Positions 37,911 to 46,257 of a DNA stretch of 64,000 bases are shown piece by piece. The position numbers and the translations under genes are program-made. Origin of the DNA: Alicyclobacillus suci (GTDB lineage: Bacteria > Bacillota > Bacilli > Alicyclobacillales > Alicyclobacillaceae). The stretch is from positions 1 to 64,000 of the forward strand of contig NZ_JAFMTW010000012.1 in assembly GCF_017329615.1 (NCBI RefSeq), in the 5' to 3' direction. Numbering within the stretch: position 1 is the first letter of the stretch; each line of letters opens with the position of its first letter. The notes beneath the pieces are model-generated. The model was not told the origin of the DNA and did not search any database. It saw only the letters and a list, made by a program, of their open reading frames with translations.

Positions 37911-37946
37911 ACAAACAGCGCAACGCCTTCGCGTTGCGCTGTTTGT
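37911..37946 (-). other. 16-base perfect stem-loop at the 5' end of the ppc transcript
   Basis: Positions 37911-37926 and 37931-37946 are perfectly complementary (core CAGCGCAACGC) with a 4-base loop. If the promoter at about 37952-37973 is used, the stem starts at the first nucleotides of the ppc mRNA and could stabilise it. On the minus strand it is followed by TTTGTCGTGTTC, so it may also end the upstream crh-like transcript. Confidence 0.6.
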
Positions 37947-37951
37947 AAACT

Positions 37952-37975
37952 TTTATACCGTTGCAAACGTAAACA
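37952..37975 (-). promoter_or_regulatory. ppc promoter region with a perfect cre (CcpA) site
   Basis: TTGCAAACGTAAACA at 37961-37975 (plus-strand reading) fits the catabolite-responsive element consensus WTGNAANCGNWWNCW at every position. On the minus strand it overlaps the spacer of a candidate promoter, TTGTTG-N16-TATAAA with -10 at 37957-37952. This position predicts repression of ppc by CcpA bound to HPr-Ser-P or Crh-Ser-P. Confidence 0.65.
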
Positions 37976-38029
37976 ACAACCAACCCACCCTACCTTGGCA
38001 AGCAACTTCGGGGAGATAGGCGCACATGC

Positions 38030-38290
38030 CTAGAGACCCGGTGCACTCAAAAATTTGACCAACGAAGCCAGCGCGACATCCTCGTCTGCTCCGTCCACCT
38101 GCACGATGATTTCGTCACCCTGCGACAACGCCATGGACATCACGCCCAAAATGCTCTTCGCATCCACCCACTGGCCATTGCGACCAATGCGCACCCGGCT
38201 CTCAAACGACGAAGCCATCTTCACAAACTCGGCGGCTGGACGTGCCGCGAGTCCGCGAACCAACGCAATCTTGACACTTTGTTGAACCAC
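38030..38290 (-). CDS. Crh-like HPr family protein without the phosphocarrier histidine
   Basis: This is an 86-residue HPr-fold protein. HPr numbering applies directly: the segment VRGLAARPAAEFVKMA places Ala at position 15, where phosphocarrier HPr has His. KSILGVM keeps Ser at position 46, the HPr-kinase target. Bacillus Crh likewise lost His15 (Gln there). The protein therefore cannot carry phosphate from Enzyme I, but should be phosphorylated on Ser46 and serve as a CcpA co-regulator. It follows the MsmX-type gene by 24 bases, and a cre site lies just downstream at the ppc promoter. GTG start behind GGGGGGTGA. Confidence 0.85.
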   Translation of the reverse strand: MVQQSVKIALVRGLAARPAAEFVKMASSFESRVRIGRNGQWVDAKSILGVMSMALSQGDEIIVQVDGADEDVALASLVKFLSAPGL

Positions 38291-38314
38291 GTCGTCACCC
38301 CCCTCTTTTCACGT

Positions 38315-39463
38315 TTACATCGTGACGGCAGGCGCCTCCACCGCGTGGGAGAACCCGATGGATTCTTCCGTCTCAGCATCAAAAATGTGAATTTTATTCA
38401 AATCGACGGCAAGTTTCACTTCACTGCCTGGATGAAAACTAAACCTTGGGTTCACACGAGCCACCATCGACGAAGACCCAATGTTCACATGCAAGTAGAC
38501 CTCTGAACCCATGTGCTCCACAACTTCCACCTTTGCGTCGACGACTGCCTCCGGATACGTCGACATAAACAACTCTTCGTTGTGCAAATCCTCTGGGCGA
38601 ACACCTAAAATGACAGGCTTTCCGATGACACCAGAGCTTTTCAACACATTGTAGCGGCCTTCCGGCAGCAATATTGAAATGCCAGGTGCACGGAAGTATA
38701 GTTTGTCGCCGTCTGCAATGATATCCCCTTTGATGAAATTCATCGCCGGGGAGCCGATAAATCCCGCAACAAAGATATTCTTCGGTTGACTATAGACGAC
38801 CTGCGGCGTATCCGCCTGCTGGATAATGCCATCCTTCATGACACAAATCCGATCCCCCATCGTCATTGCCTCGGTCTGGTCGTGTGTAACGTAAATCATC
38901 GTCGTCTGCAACCGTTGGTGCAGCTTACGAATTTCCGCACGCATTTGTACACGAAGTTTGGCGTCCAAATTGGAGAGCGGTTCGTCCATCAGGAATACCT
39001 GTGGCTCGCGGACAATTGCGCGGCCCAACGCAACGCGCTGGCGCTGACCGCCAGATAGCGCCTTCGGCTTGCGGTCTAACAGATGCTCAATATCGAGAAT
39101 GCGCGCAGCCTCATGTACCCGCTTGTCGATTTCCGCCTTGGGCACCTTGCGAAGCTTTAGGCCGAACGCCATATTTTGATACACCGACATATGTGGATAG
39201 AGTGCATAGTTTTGAAAGACCATCGCAATATCGCGGTCCTTTGGCGCAACGTCGTTGACCCTGCGGTCGCCGATGATTAAATCACCACCTGTAATGTCCT
39301 CCAACCCCGCAATCATGCGCAACGTCGTCGTCTTGCCACAGCCAGATGGACCGACAAATACGACAAATTCTTTGTCCTCGATATCCAAATTGAAATCCTT
39401 GACAACCGGCTCAGTCGCGCCGCTGTATGTCTTCGTAATATGGTGCAGATGTACGCGTGCCAA
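38315..39463 (-). CDS. Multi-sugar ABC transporter ATPase (MsmX/UgpC type)
   Basis: This is an ATPase of the MalK/MsmX group that can energise several sugar importers. Walker A GPSGCGKTT, signature LSGGQRQRVALGRAI, Walker B VFLMDEPLSNLD and the H-loop IYVTHDQTEAMT are intact. The C-terminal TOBE/OB regulatory region (VILGVRPEDLH, ...VEHMGSEVYLHV) is complete. TTG 39463-39461 with AAGGAGG 8 bases upstream was chosen. No permease or binding protein lies beside it, as for the shared MsmX ATPase of Bacillus. The crh-like gene follows in the same transcription unit. Confidence 0.9.
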   Translation of the reverse strand: MARVHLHHITKTYSGATEPVVKDFNLDIEDKEFVVFVGPSGCGKTTTLRMIAGLEDITGGDLIIGDRRVNDVAPKDRDIAMVFQNYALYPHMSVYQNMAFGLKLRKVPKAEIDKRVHEAARILDIEHLLDRKPKALSGGQRQRVALGRAIVREPQVFLMDEPLSNLDAKLRVQMRAEIRKLHQRLQTTMIYVTHDQTEAMTMGDRICVMKDGIIQQADTPQVVYSQPKNIFVAGFIGSPAMNFIKGDIIADGDKLYFRAPGISILLPEGRYNVLKSSGVIGKPVILGVRPEDLHNEELFMSTYPEAVVDAKVEVVEHMGSEVYLHVNIGSSSMVARVNPRFSFHPGSEVKLAVDLNKIHIFDAETEESIGFSHAVEAPAVTM

Positions 39464-39578
39464 CGAGGTGCCCTCCTTTTTTTGCAACCCTTTGCGAAAC
39501 CGTGTGAACCTCTTCTGTATCCCCAGCCTAACAAACCAGCGTCGGCAACAGAATGTACATCTTGCACGTATCGCTCGT

Positions 39579-40661
39579 TCAGTTCAGGGCAATTTGTTGC
39601 GTTTTCAGGAGTGCCGCAAAATAGAGAATCATCGCGTCTGTCACATTGCGCACATCATATCCCGTGATCTGCTCCAGCCTATCGATTTTATGAATCAGCG
39701 TATTGCGATGAACATAGAGAATACGCGCAGCCTCGCTGATATTCAAATTTGCCGAAATCACGCCGCGGACAATCTCCAGCCAATCTTCCGGCCAAGCGTC
39801 CACCGGCACTTGGCACCGCTCCCCAAGTCCTTGCCAAAACGCGTCCACAGCATCCTGGGTAGCGAGCGCTGAGAACATCGAGAGCAATGTATCGCCATAC
39901 ACGGCCGTGCGCACATTGTCGAGCCGCTGCAGCCGCGCAGCAAGCACGGCAGAAACCAAACCCGCATAGAGTTGCCGAGGCTGTTCAATCCGCCTCGATA
40001 CGGACACCATCACATCGTGATAGGCATCCTCTGCAATCGCGGACACAAGTAGTTTCGCCACGCTCTCCAAACGTTTGGTCATGCATTCCGCATCCGCAAA
40101 ATCGGCTGCGTCAAGTACCGCTTCATCGACTTTGGAAGCAGGTAAATAAGCAATGACATCCTGACGCTCACCCAGTACACGGTGCCACCCCTCCCCAAGG
40201 ACGGCCCTCAATACATCCGGAATCATCTGTGCGAAAGCGTTCTCTGCCTCATCCGTATCGACCAGCGCACCTTTTCGACGCACCAAGAACAAGTAACCTG
40301 GATATGACCAAAATTCGCAAGAACCTGCCTGAATTGGTGCGGCGACCGACATCTCGCGGACAAGTTCACCAACGTCTTTATCGAGTAGTGCGCGATAATC
40401 CAATTCCAGCGCATCAGCCAATCCCGCCTGCGCCCCCCGACTATTGAACAAAGTCCATAACAGCGCGTCTCGCATCGCATCAGTCGGATGCCAACCAGGG
40501 AACCGAACCCTTGTCGCTTCATCTATCTGGATGTACCATTCAAGATTCTCGTTTGCCCACTGTCCAATCGCAGAACGGCTTGTCGCAGGCGCATATTCGA
40601 CAACCGACTCAATCGCCAGCGCCTCCGTCCAACGCCGCAGCGGCTCGGTCCACCATCCCAC
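39579..40661 (-). CDS. CdaR/PucR-type transcriptional regulator
   Basis: This is a regulator with a C-terminal PucR-type helix-turn-helix: ISEAARILYVHRNTLIHKIDRLEQITGYDVR near residues 310-345 (key part: YVHRNTLIHKIDRLE). The central region resembles the GGDEF-like domain of CdaR proteins. The N-terminal part has no recognised ligand-binding domain. GTG 40661-40659 lies 5 bases behind GGGGAG; the ATG ten codons earlier has no ribosome site. It is divergent from the malic enzyme gene, so it may regulate that gene. The signal is unknown. Confidence 0.78.
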   Translation of the reverse strand: MGWWTEPLRRWTEALAIESVVEYAPATSRSAIGQWANENLEWYIQIDEATRVRFPGWHPTDAMRDALLWTLFNSRGAQAGLADALELDYRALLDKDVGELVREMSVAAPIQAGSCEFWSYPGYLFLVRRKGALVDTDEAENAFAQMIPDVLRAVLGEGWHRVLGERQDVIAYLPASKVDEAVLDAADFADAECMTKRLESVAKLLVSAIAEDAYHDVMVSVSRRIEQPRQLYAGLVSAVLAARLQRLDNVRTAVYGDTLLSMFSALATQDAVDAFWQGLGERCQVPVDAWPEDWLEIVRGVISANLNISEAARILYVHRNTLIHKIDRLEQITGYDVRNVTDAMILYFAALLKTQQIALN

Positions 40662-40735
40662 AACATCTCCCCGTTTCTTTGCAGTTTTCATTTTAGTCTA
40701 TTCTAGCGAAAGGTAAGCAACTTGTGGGGCGGATG

Positions 40736-40765
40736 TTGACCCGGCGCATAGGAGTTTGGTAATAT
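40736..40765 (+). promoter_or_regulatory. Sigma-A promoter of the malic enzyme gene
   Basis: TTGACC (40736-40741), an 18-base spacer and TAATAT (40760-40765) lie 50 bases before the chosen GTG start, in the divergent gap with the CdaR-type gene. Confidence 0.55.
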
Positions 40766-40815
40766 CAAAGGGATTTTATGCGTCATCTCTGTGATAATTG
40801 GGGAGGTCTTTGCTC

Positions 40816-42240
40816 GTGGAAGTTCGCAGTCCGGGTATTAGCCTGATTTATCGTTTGGAACTCGCCAACTCGGTGACCACATTTGCTAAGGTCGCTAGTT
40901 TGGTGGGTGTGGCTGGCGGTGACATCAATGCCGTTGACGTGATTCGCGTCAGTAAAGATGTCGTCGTACGCGATGTCACAGTCACTGTTGAAAGTCGCGA
41001 ACACGGCAAGAGAATCTCCGATATGCTGAACAGCGAACCAGGAATTCACGTCGTCGCTGTATCAGACCGCACCTTCCTCGTCCACCTCGGTGGCAAGTTG
41101 GAGGTTACACCGAAGATTCAAGTCAAAAACCGCGACGATTTGTCGCGCGTGTATACGCCGCACGTAGCGCGGGTCTGTGAAGCGATTCACGAAGATCCAT
41201 CAAAAGCCTATCAACTCACCATCAAGCGCAATACAGTAGCTGTCGTGTCTGATGGGACCGCCGTTCTTGGACTTGGCGACATTGGTCCACATGCCGCGAT
41301 GCCTGTGATGGAAGGCAAAGCGATGTTATTCAAGCAATTCGCCGGCATCGACGCCTTTCCAATCTGTCTCGACACCAAGGATACAGACGAAATTGTAAGA
41401 ATAGTGAAGAGTATTGCCCCTGCCTTTGGCGGTATCAACCTTGAGGATATTGGCTCTCCAAGATGCTTTGAAATCGAGGAGAGACTGCGCGAAGAACTCG
41501 ACATCCCCGTTTTCCATGACGACCAACATGGAACGGCCGTCGTATTACTCGCCGGACTGCTCAATGCCACAAAACTCGTGGGCAAACGCTTACAGGACTG
41601 CAAAGTTGTGATTGTCGGAATTGGCGCGGCCGGTGTCGCATGTACCAAAATGTTGCTCGCCGCTGGCGTCAAAAACATCTTGGGCGTCACGCTTGATGGC
41701 GTGTTGCACCGCAATCAAACATACGACAATGCCACGTGGAATTGGTACGCCGAGAACACCAATCCGCATAACGTCACAGGGTCGCTCGACGAAGCCATCG
41801 ATGGCGCGGACATCTTCATTGGCGTTTCTGGCCCGGGCGTGTTGAAGGTAGAGCATCTGCAAAAGATGGCAAATGACCCGATTGTTTTTGCCATGGCGAA
41901 TCCGACCCCGGAAATCAAACCGGAAGAAGCTGCGCCATACGTACGCGTGATGGCGACCGGCCGCAGTGATTATCCAAACCAAATCAACAATGTCCTTTGC
42001 TTCCCAGGCATGTTCAAGGGCGCCTTGAAAGCAAGGGCGCGGACCATCAACGAAGAAATGAAACTAGCTGCTGCATACGCAATTGCCTCGGTCATCAAGG
42101 AGGAAGAATTAACGGAGGACTACATCATTCCTTCCGTGTTCAACCAAGCTGTCGTCAAACAAGTCAGCGATGCCGTAGCGAAAGCTGCATACGACACGGG
42201 TGTCGCACGGCGCGAAGTCATCCATACGGACAATTATTGA
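40816..42240 (+). CDS. NAD(P)-dependent malic enzyme with N-terminal ACT domain
   Basis: This decarboxylates malate to pyruvate. An ACT-like regulatory domain occupies the first ~85 residues (GISLIYRLELANSVTTFAKVASLVG). The malic enzyme core follows: YTPHVARVCEAI (catalytic Tyr), LTIKRNTVAVVSDGTAVLGLGDIG (only the Lys-containing part is essential), the metal site FEIEERLREELDIPVFHDDQHGTA and the Rossmann motif VIVGIGAAGVA. GTG 40816 was chosen because GGGGAGG lies 9 bases upstream. The ACT domain suggests allosteric control by a small ligand. It can connect TCA intermediates with pyruvate, opposite to the PEP carboxylase nearby. Confidence 0.93.
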   Translation: MEVRSPGISLIYRLELANSVTTFAKVASLVGVAGGDINAVDVIRVSKDVVVRDVTVTVESREHGKRISDMLNSEPGIHVVAVSDRTFLVHLGGKLEVTPKIQVKNRDDLSRVYTPHVARVCEAIHEDPSKAYQLTIKRNTVAVVSDGTAVLGLGDIGPHAAMPVMEGKAMLFKQFAGIDAFPICLDTKDTDEIVRIVKSIAPAFGGINLEDIGSPRCFEIEERLREELDIPVFHDDQHGTAVVLLAGLLNATKLVGKRLQDCKVVIVGIGAAGVACTKMLLAAGVKNILGVTLDGVLHRNQTYDNATWNWYAENTNPHNVTGSLDEAIDGADIFIGVSGPGVLKVEHLQKMANDPIVFAMANPTPEIKPEEAAPYVRVMATGRSDYPNQINNVLCFPGMFKGALKARARTINEEMKLAAAYAIASVIKEEELTEDYIIPSVFNQAVVKQVSDAVAKAAYDTGVARREVIHTDNY

Positions 42241-42280
42241 TGTTGTCCCACAGTTGAATAAAACCGCCAAAAGGCGCAAC

Positions 42281-42319
42281 GCAAAGCATCCAGGTGTATC
42301 TTTCACCTGGATGCTTTGC
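42281..42319 (+). terminator. Hairpin between the malic enzyme and MFS genes
   Basis: GCAAAGCATCCAGGTG and CACCTGGATGCTTTGC form a perfect 16-base stem with a 7-base loop. No long T-run follows, so it may attenuate transcription into the MFS gene instead of stopping it fully. Confidence 0.6.
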
Positions 42320-42336
42320 CGAATGGATGGTGCAAC

Positions 42337-43530
42337 TTGAAACGTTATCGATTTGGCTTTGTTTTTGCCTTATGGGGTATGTTACTCTACGGGGCCATTG
42401 ATGCGATGCGTAGCGCCACAGGCCCCATGCTACAAGCGCAGACGCACGTGACATATACTCAATTAGGCGCGCTATTCGCCGCAAATTCGATTGGCTACCT
42501 GCTTGGGAGCCTACCAAGTGGCTTCCTTATCCACCGCACGGGATTACGGAGAACGCTCCTTTTTGGCTCCATTGCAATGGGGGCCATACTCGTTCTCATA
42601 GCAATACCGAACTCGTTTGTTCTTCTGTGGTTCGCTTTCTTTGTGCTTGGATTTATCATGGGCTGGTTAGAAATCGCGTTAAACGCCATCATTCCCGCCG
42701 TATCCGACTCTGCCCGTGTAGAAAGCGCAGGATTTAACTTATTGCACGGTTGTTACGGAATCGGCGCCACGCTCTTCCCAACGCTGGTAATTTATCTTGC
42801 CACTCAATCCGGACACTGGTCCACGCCGTTTCTCGCCGTCGGAATGTTGACACTCATCACCGCACTGTCCATCACGCGTTATCGGTTTCCGAACATTCGA
42901 ACGCAGTCGAGTACTACAGACCAGTTCGCTGTATCAAACCGACGAAACGCATTCACGACACCACTGTTTTACGCGTTTTTGCTGAGCATCATGCTGTACG
43001 TCGTGGCCGAGGTTGGGACAGCGTCTTGGTTGCCAATTTACCTAGTGAATGCACGTCATATGGGTGTTTCACTAAGCTCCTGGTACCTCACAGCTTTCTA
43101 TTTACTTTTTAGCATCGGCAGATTAACGGGACCGTTGTGGGTTCATCGACTAGGTTCGTACGCGAGCATGCTCTACAGCAGTGTCTTTTCATTGGCACTG
43201 TTCGTAGCAGCGCTCCTCATTCCACAGTGGCCCATTCTGTTTATTTTATCAGGATTAGGGTTCGCGGTGACGTTTCCAACCATCGTCCATCTAGCAAGCC
43301 AGGCATTTCCGCTCGAGACAGGGCGCGTAATTGGACTATTATTGACCTTCGCTGGCATTGGCAGCATTCTCGTCAATTGGCTCATTGGCGTGCTCTCCAC
43401 GAACTTGAGTATTAACCGAGCTTTTTGGCTGATTCCTATCTCGTTGCTTCTGGTCTTTCTCTTCACCGTGATGGCGATGGCCCTTCAGCAATCCCCTGCC
43501 ACGGCAAGTCAAAACGAGGCCAGTTTGTGA
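42337..43530 (+). CDS. Major facilitator superfamily transporter
   Basis: This is a 12-helix membrane transporter of about 397 residues. Hydrophobic segments occur regularly from the N-terminus (FGFVFALWGMLLYGAIDAM) to the C-terminus (FWLIPISLLLVFLFTVMAMA). The MFS loop 2-3 motif reads GFLIHRTGLRRTLLFGS. It resembles the FucP/YfkF-like sugar-type MFS groups in outline, but the substrate is not readable. Start TTG 42337 has GGATGG 6 bases upstream; a TTG seven codons earlier lies in the preceding hairpin. The 3' end overlaps the convergent GDPD gene by 68 bases. Confidence 0.82.
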   Translation: MKRYRFGFVFALWGMLLYGAIDAMRSATGPMLQAQTHVTYTQLGALFAANSIGYLLGSLPSGFLIHRTGLRRTLLFGSIAMGAILVLIAIPNSFVLLWFAFFVLGFIMGWLEIALNAIIPAVSDSARVESAGFNLLHGCYGIGATLFPTLVIYLATQSGHWSTPFLAVGMLTLITALSITRYRFPNIRTQSSTTDQFAVSNRRNAFTTPLFYAFLLSIMLYVVAEVGTASWLPIYLVNARHMGVSLSSWYLTAFYLLFSIGRLTGPLWVHRLGSYASMLYSSVFSLALFVAALLIPQWPILFILSGLGFAVTFPTIVHLASQAFPLETGRVIGLLLTFAGIGSILVNWLIGVLSTNLSINRAFWLIPISLLLVFLFTVMAMALQQSPATASQNEASL

Positions 43531-44221
43531 TGACAGCATCCACCCCGCAGTCCGCAAGCCACGCGATAGCCTTTGGGTTGTCGACCGTGTACGGATGAAC
43601 CCGCAAGCCAAGCTGATGTGCACGCTGCACATATCGCTGAGTGACTCGGCGATAATGCGGGTGAATGGCCATGGCACCAAGCTGAACAGCTCGCTCGAGA
43701 CTATCCGGCAACACCGGTTCCTCGTCCGTCAGAAGCGCAACGTTCGCATCTCTATGCACCCGCAGAACGGCTTGCAGTGTCTGTGTGTCAAAACTACTGT
43801 GAATGACCTGTCTCCAAATCCCTGCCCGCTCCAATACGCCCAAAGCGCGCTGGAGCCGTGCAGGGTCAGCGAGAGATACCTTCCACTCCAAATTCACCAC
43901 CATCTGCGGATATCTCTTCACATAGGCTACCAACGACGACAATGTTGGAACTGGCATCCCGACAAACGCCTCGCCAAACCAACCACCCGCATCTAGTTGC
44001 TGAACCTCTGCCAGTGTCATTTCAGCTATCGGACCCTGCCCGTTTGTCGTCCTATCGACACATGCGTCGTGTAAAATCACAAAGTGACCGTCCTTGGTCA
44101 TGCGTACGTCACACTCGATCCCTGCGGCACCTACCTCAACTGCCGCGGCAAATGCGACCATTGTGTTCTCTGGGTACCGACCAGAGTACCCACGATGCGC
44201 CCATAATGGTATGTCGAACAT
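43463..44221 (-). CDS. Glycerophosphodiester phosphodiesterase
   Basis: GDPD enzymes hydrolyse glycerophosphodiesters to glycerol 3-phosphate and an alcohol. The active-site motif AHRGYSGRYPENTMVAF, the metal-binding ECDVRMTKDGHFVILHD and the second His (HDACVDRTTNG) are intact. C-terminal VHPYTVDNPKAIAWLADCGVDAVITN is characteristic. There is no signal peptide, so the enzyme is cytosolic. ATG follows AAGGAGG at 9 bases. Its 3' end overlaps the convergent MFS gene. Confidence 0.93.
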   Translation of the reverse strand: MFDIPLWAHRGYSGRYPENTMVAFAAAVEVGAAGIECDVRMTKDGHFVILHDACVDRTTNGQGPIAEMTLAEVQQLDAGGWFGEAFVGMPVPTLSSLVAYVKRYPQMVVNLEWKVSLADPARLQRALGVLERAGIWRQVIHSSFDTQTLQAVLRVHRDANVALLTDEEPVLPDSLERAVQLGAMAIHPHYRRVTQRYVQRAHQLGLRVHPYTVDNPKAIAWLADCGVDAVITNWPRFDLPWQGIAEGPSPSR

Positions 44222-44476
44222 ACCGGAAAGCCTCCTTGCTTTAACACGCCACGCAAATCAGTTGTAGAGATGACTCCACACGCACGATATCTTATTGACA
44301 CGCCGCAGAAATGATACTCCTCGCCATCCATCACGGAACTATGGAAGGCGGGATGTCACATCTTGTGAGGGAAAAAGGGGAACAAGTTATGTGAAAAGAG
44401 GGGAATAAAATCGAAAACGAAGACATCAGAAAATAACGCCATATGCCAAACACAAACCATTGGCAACTGCACGAAA

Positions 44477-45160
44477 TCAACGATTGAGCACCGAATCCTC
44501 CACACTGCTTACATGTAAGTGCATCGCCGCCCTCGCAGATTCAACATCGTGACGGCGAATCGCATCAAGAATTCGCCCATGTTCAACCAACGATTGCTGT
44601 GCGCGTTGGGGAAGTCCAAGTGAATACGTGCGACTTTCGGCCAACGCATCTAACAAATTCCACATCACGCGCACCAAAAGCACATTTTTCGACGCCTCCG
44701 CAATCGCAACATGAAATTGTGCATCTCGCTCAGCGAGACGCGCGAGGTCTGATTCATGATTCGTCGCATCTTCTAAAATTTCTTGCAACCGCTCGATATG
44801 CGACGTCTCTGCACGCTGTGCAGCCCATGCCGCAGCCTCAGTTTCTAGGACCTTTCGAATATCGAACAAGTCGCGAAGGTTTACGTTTGTCCCACCCATC
44901 GCGCCGAACACATCAGAATCTATTGGCTTTTCATCCGCAACAAAAATGCCAACACCATGACGCACTTTCAAAATACCGCGTCCAGATAAAATCTTAATTG
45001 CATCTCGAATCGCTGTTCGACTCACACCAAACATGGCAGCCAATTCACGTTCAGGAGGAATTCTATCCCCAGGTTTCAACTCTCCGCGAATAATTGCATC
45101 TGTAAATTGCGCAATAATTTTTTGACTTAAAGCGATACTATCAGACACCGGTTGAAACAT
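44477..45160 (-). CDS. GntR/FadR-family regulator of the sulfolactate-type cluster
   Basis: A winged helix-turn-helix of the GntR type (ERELAAMFGVSRTAIRDAIKIL) precedes a FadR C-terminal (FCD) ligand domain with RDLFDIRKVLETEAAAWAA and His residues (DAQFHVAIAEAS, EHGRILDAI). It is the last gene of the suyA-suyB-comC-like unit and overlaps the dehydrogenase by 20 bases. The FadR subfamily binds TGGTnnnACCA-like palindromes, and GGTATTACC sites occur at all three promoters of the block. The inferred role is repressor, relieved by sulfolactate or a product. ATG 45160-45158 is 8 bases behind AAAGGA. Confidence 0.86.
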   Translation of the reverse strand: MFQPVSDSIALSQKIIAQFTDAIIRGELKPGDRIPPERELAAMFGVSRTAIRDAIKILSGRGILKVRHGVGIFVADEKPIDSDVFGAMGGTNVNLRDLFDIRKVLETEAAAWAAQRAETSHIERLQEILEDATNHESDLARLAERDAQFHVAIAEASKNVLLVRVMWNLLDALAESRTYSLGLPQRAQQSLVEHGRILDAIRRHDVESARAAMHLHVSSVEDSVLNR

Positions 45161-46226
45161 CATTCTCATCCTTTGAATTTGCTAAACACCAAGGAAACCC
45201 CAATCTCGTACAGAGACTCTCCAACTCTAGACTCGTCTCTCTTGCTAAAGATAAGCCTAACTTTTTCCCCTCCTGCATCCGGCTCCAGCTTCTTTGGCCT
45301 GGCAAAAGAATTTCAGAAAATCCATCAGCAAGAGGAATCGAACGAATGTCATCTTCCATCGCACGCAACCTAGAATGAAATTGATTCACACCGACAAAAA
45401 ACTCAGGATGAATCACGACAAAACACATGCCTGTATCGGCTGCTTCATCCCGCTCATCGTATATTGATCCTACACTATCCCCAATGGCTGCGCCAGATAA
45501 TACACCGCTCAACACCTCTACCAAGAGCGCTAAAGCATACCCTTTTACACCGGCCATTGGCAGCACGGCACCAGCCAATGCGGCGTTTGCATCCGTCGTC
45601 GGCAGGCCGTGCTGATCAAGCGCCCACCCCTCTGGAATCGCATCACCGCGTTTAGCCGCCATAATAATGTTACCACGTGCCGTAACGCTCGTAGCCATAT
45701 CTACTGAAATCTGATGCTCGTCGCACCCTGCGGCCATCGCAATGGGATTGGTTCCAAAATACGCCTGTCGACCACCCCAAGGCGGAATAGCAGGTTGGGC
45801 ATTGCTAAACGCAAATCCAATCATCCCCTGGTCTGCGGCCATCGATGTATAAATCGACATAGCGCCCGCGTGATTACCGTGACGCACGGTCGCAACTGCG
45901 ACACCTGTCTTGCCAGCAGCCATCATCGCAGCTTCCATTGCCCGTTTGGCGATGACCGCTCCGAGTCCGTTATCCCCATCTACAACAACGGCCGAAGCCC
46001 CTGTATGTTGCAAGGTGATATGTGGGCGAGGATTGATTTTCTTCTTCTCGATGGCAGCTATGTACGCAGATAATCGAGACAATCCGTGGGTAGAACGCCC
46101 GAGCAAATCAGCTTTGACAAGTGCAAAAGCTGCCCATGCGGCATCATCGCGGGGAACGCCAACCTTTTCAAAACAATATGTCGCCATATCCGTTAGCCAC
46201 TGTACATTGAATCGTTGTTCATCCAT
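45141..46226 (-). CDS. comC: Ldh2-family dehydrogenase, probable (R)-sulfolactate dehydrogenase ComC
   Basis: This is a member of the malate/L-lactate/ureidoglycolate dehydrogenase family (Ldh2, non-Rossmann NAD(P) enzymes). Family motifs are LLGRSTHGLSRLSAYI, VRHGNHAGAMSIYT, WGGRQAYFGTNPIA and VDMATSVTARGNI. Within this family ComC reduces sulfopyruvate to (R)-sulfolactate. The neighbours (SuyA/SuyB-like lyase, SlcC-like dehydrogenase) support that substrate here; from sequence alone malate or another 2-hydroxyacid could not be excluded. ATG follows AAAGGAGC at 8-9 bases. It lies 31 bases after the suyB-like gene. Confidence 0.78.
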   Translation of the reverse strand: MDEQRFNVQWLTDMATYCFEKVGVPRDDAAWAAFALVKADLLGRSTHGLSRLSAYIAAIEKKKINPRPHITLQHTGASAVVVDGDNGLGAVIAKRAMEAAMMAAGKTGVAVATVRHGNHAGAMSIYTSMAADQGMIGFAFSNAQPAIPPWGGRQAYFGTNPIAMAAGCDEHQISVDMATSVTARGNIIMAAKRGDAIPEGWALDQHGLPTTDANAALAGAVLPMAGVKGYALALLVEVLSGVLSGAAIGDSVGSIYDERDEAADTGMCFVVIHPEFFVGVNQFHSRLRAMEDDIRSIPLADGFSEILLPGQRSWSRMQEGKKLGLSLARETSLELESLCTRLGFPWCLANSKDENDVSTGV

Positions 46227-46257
46227 TTGTTCGGGCTCCTTTCCACGGGGAAATTTG

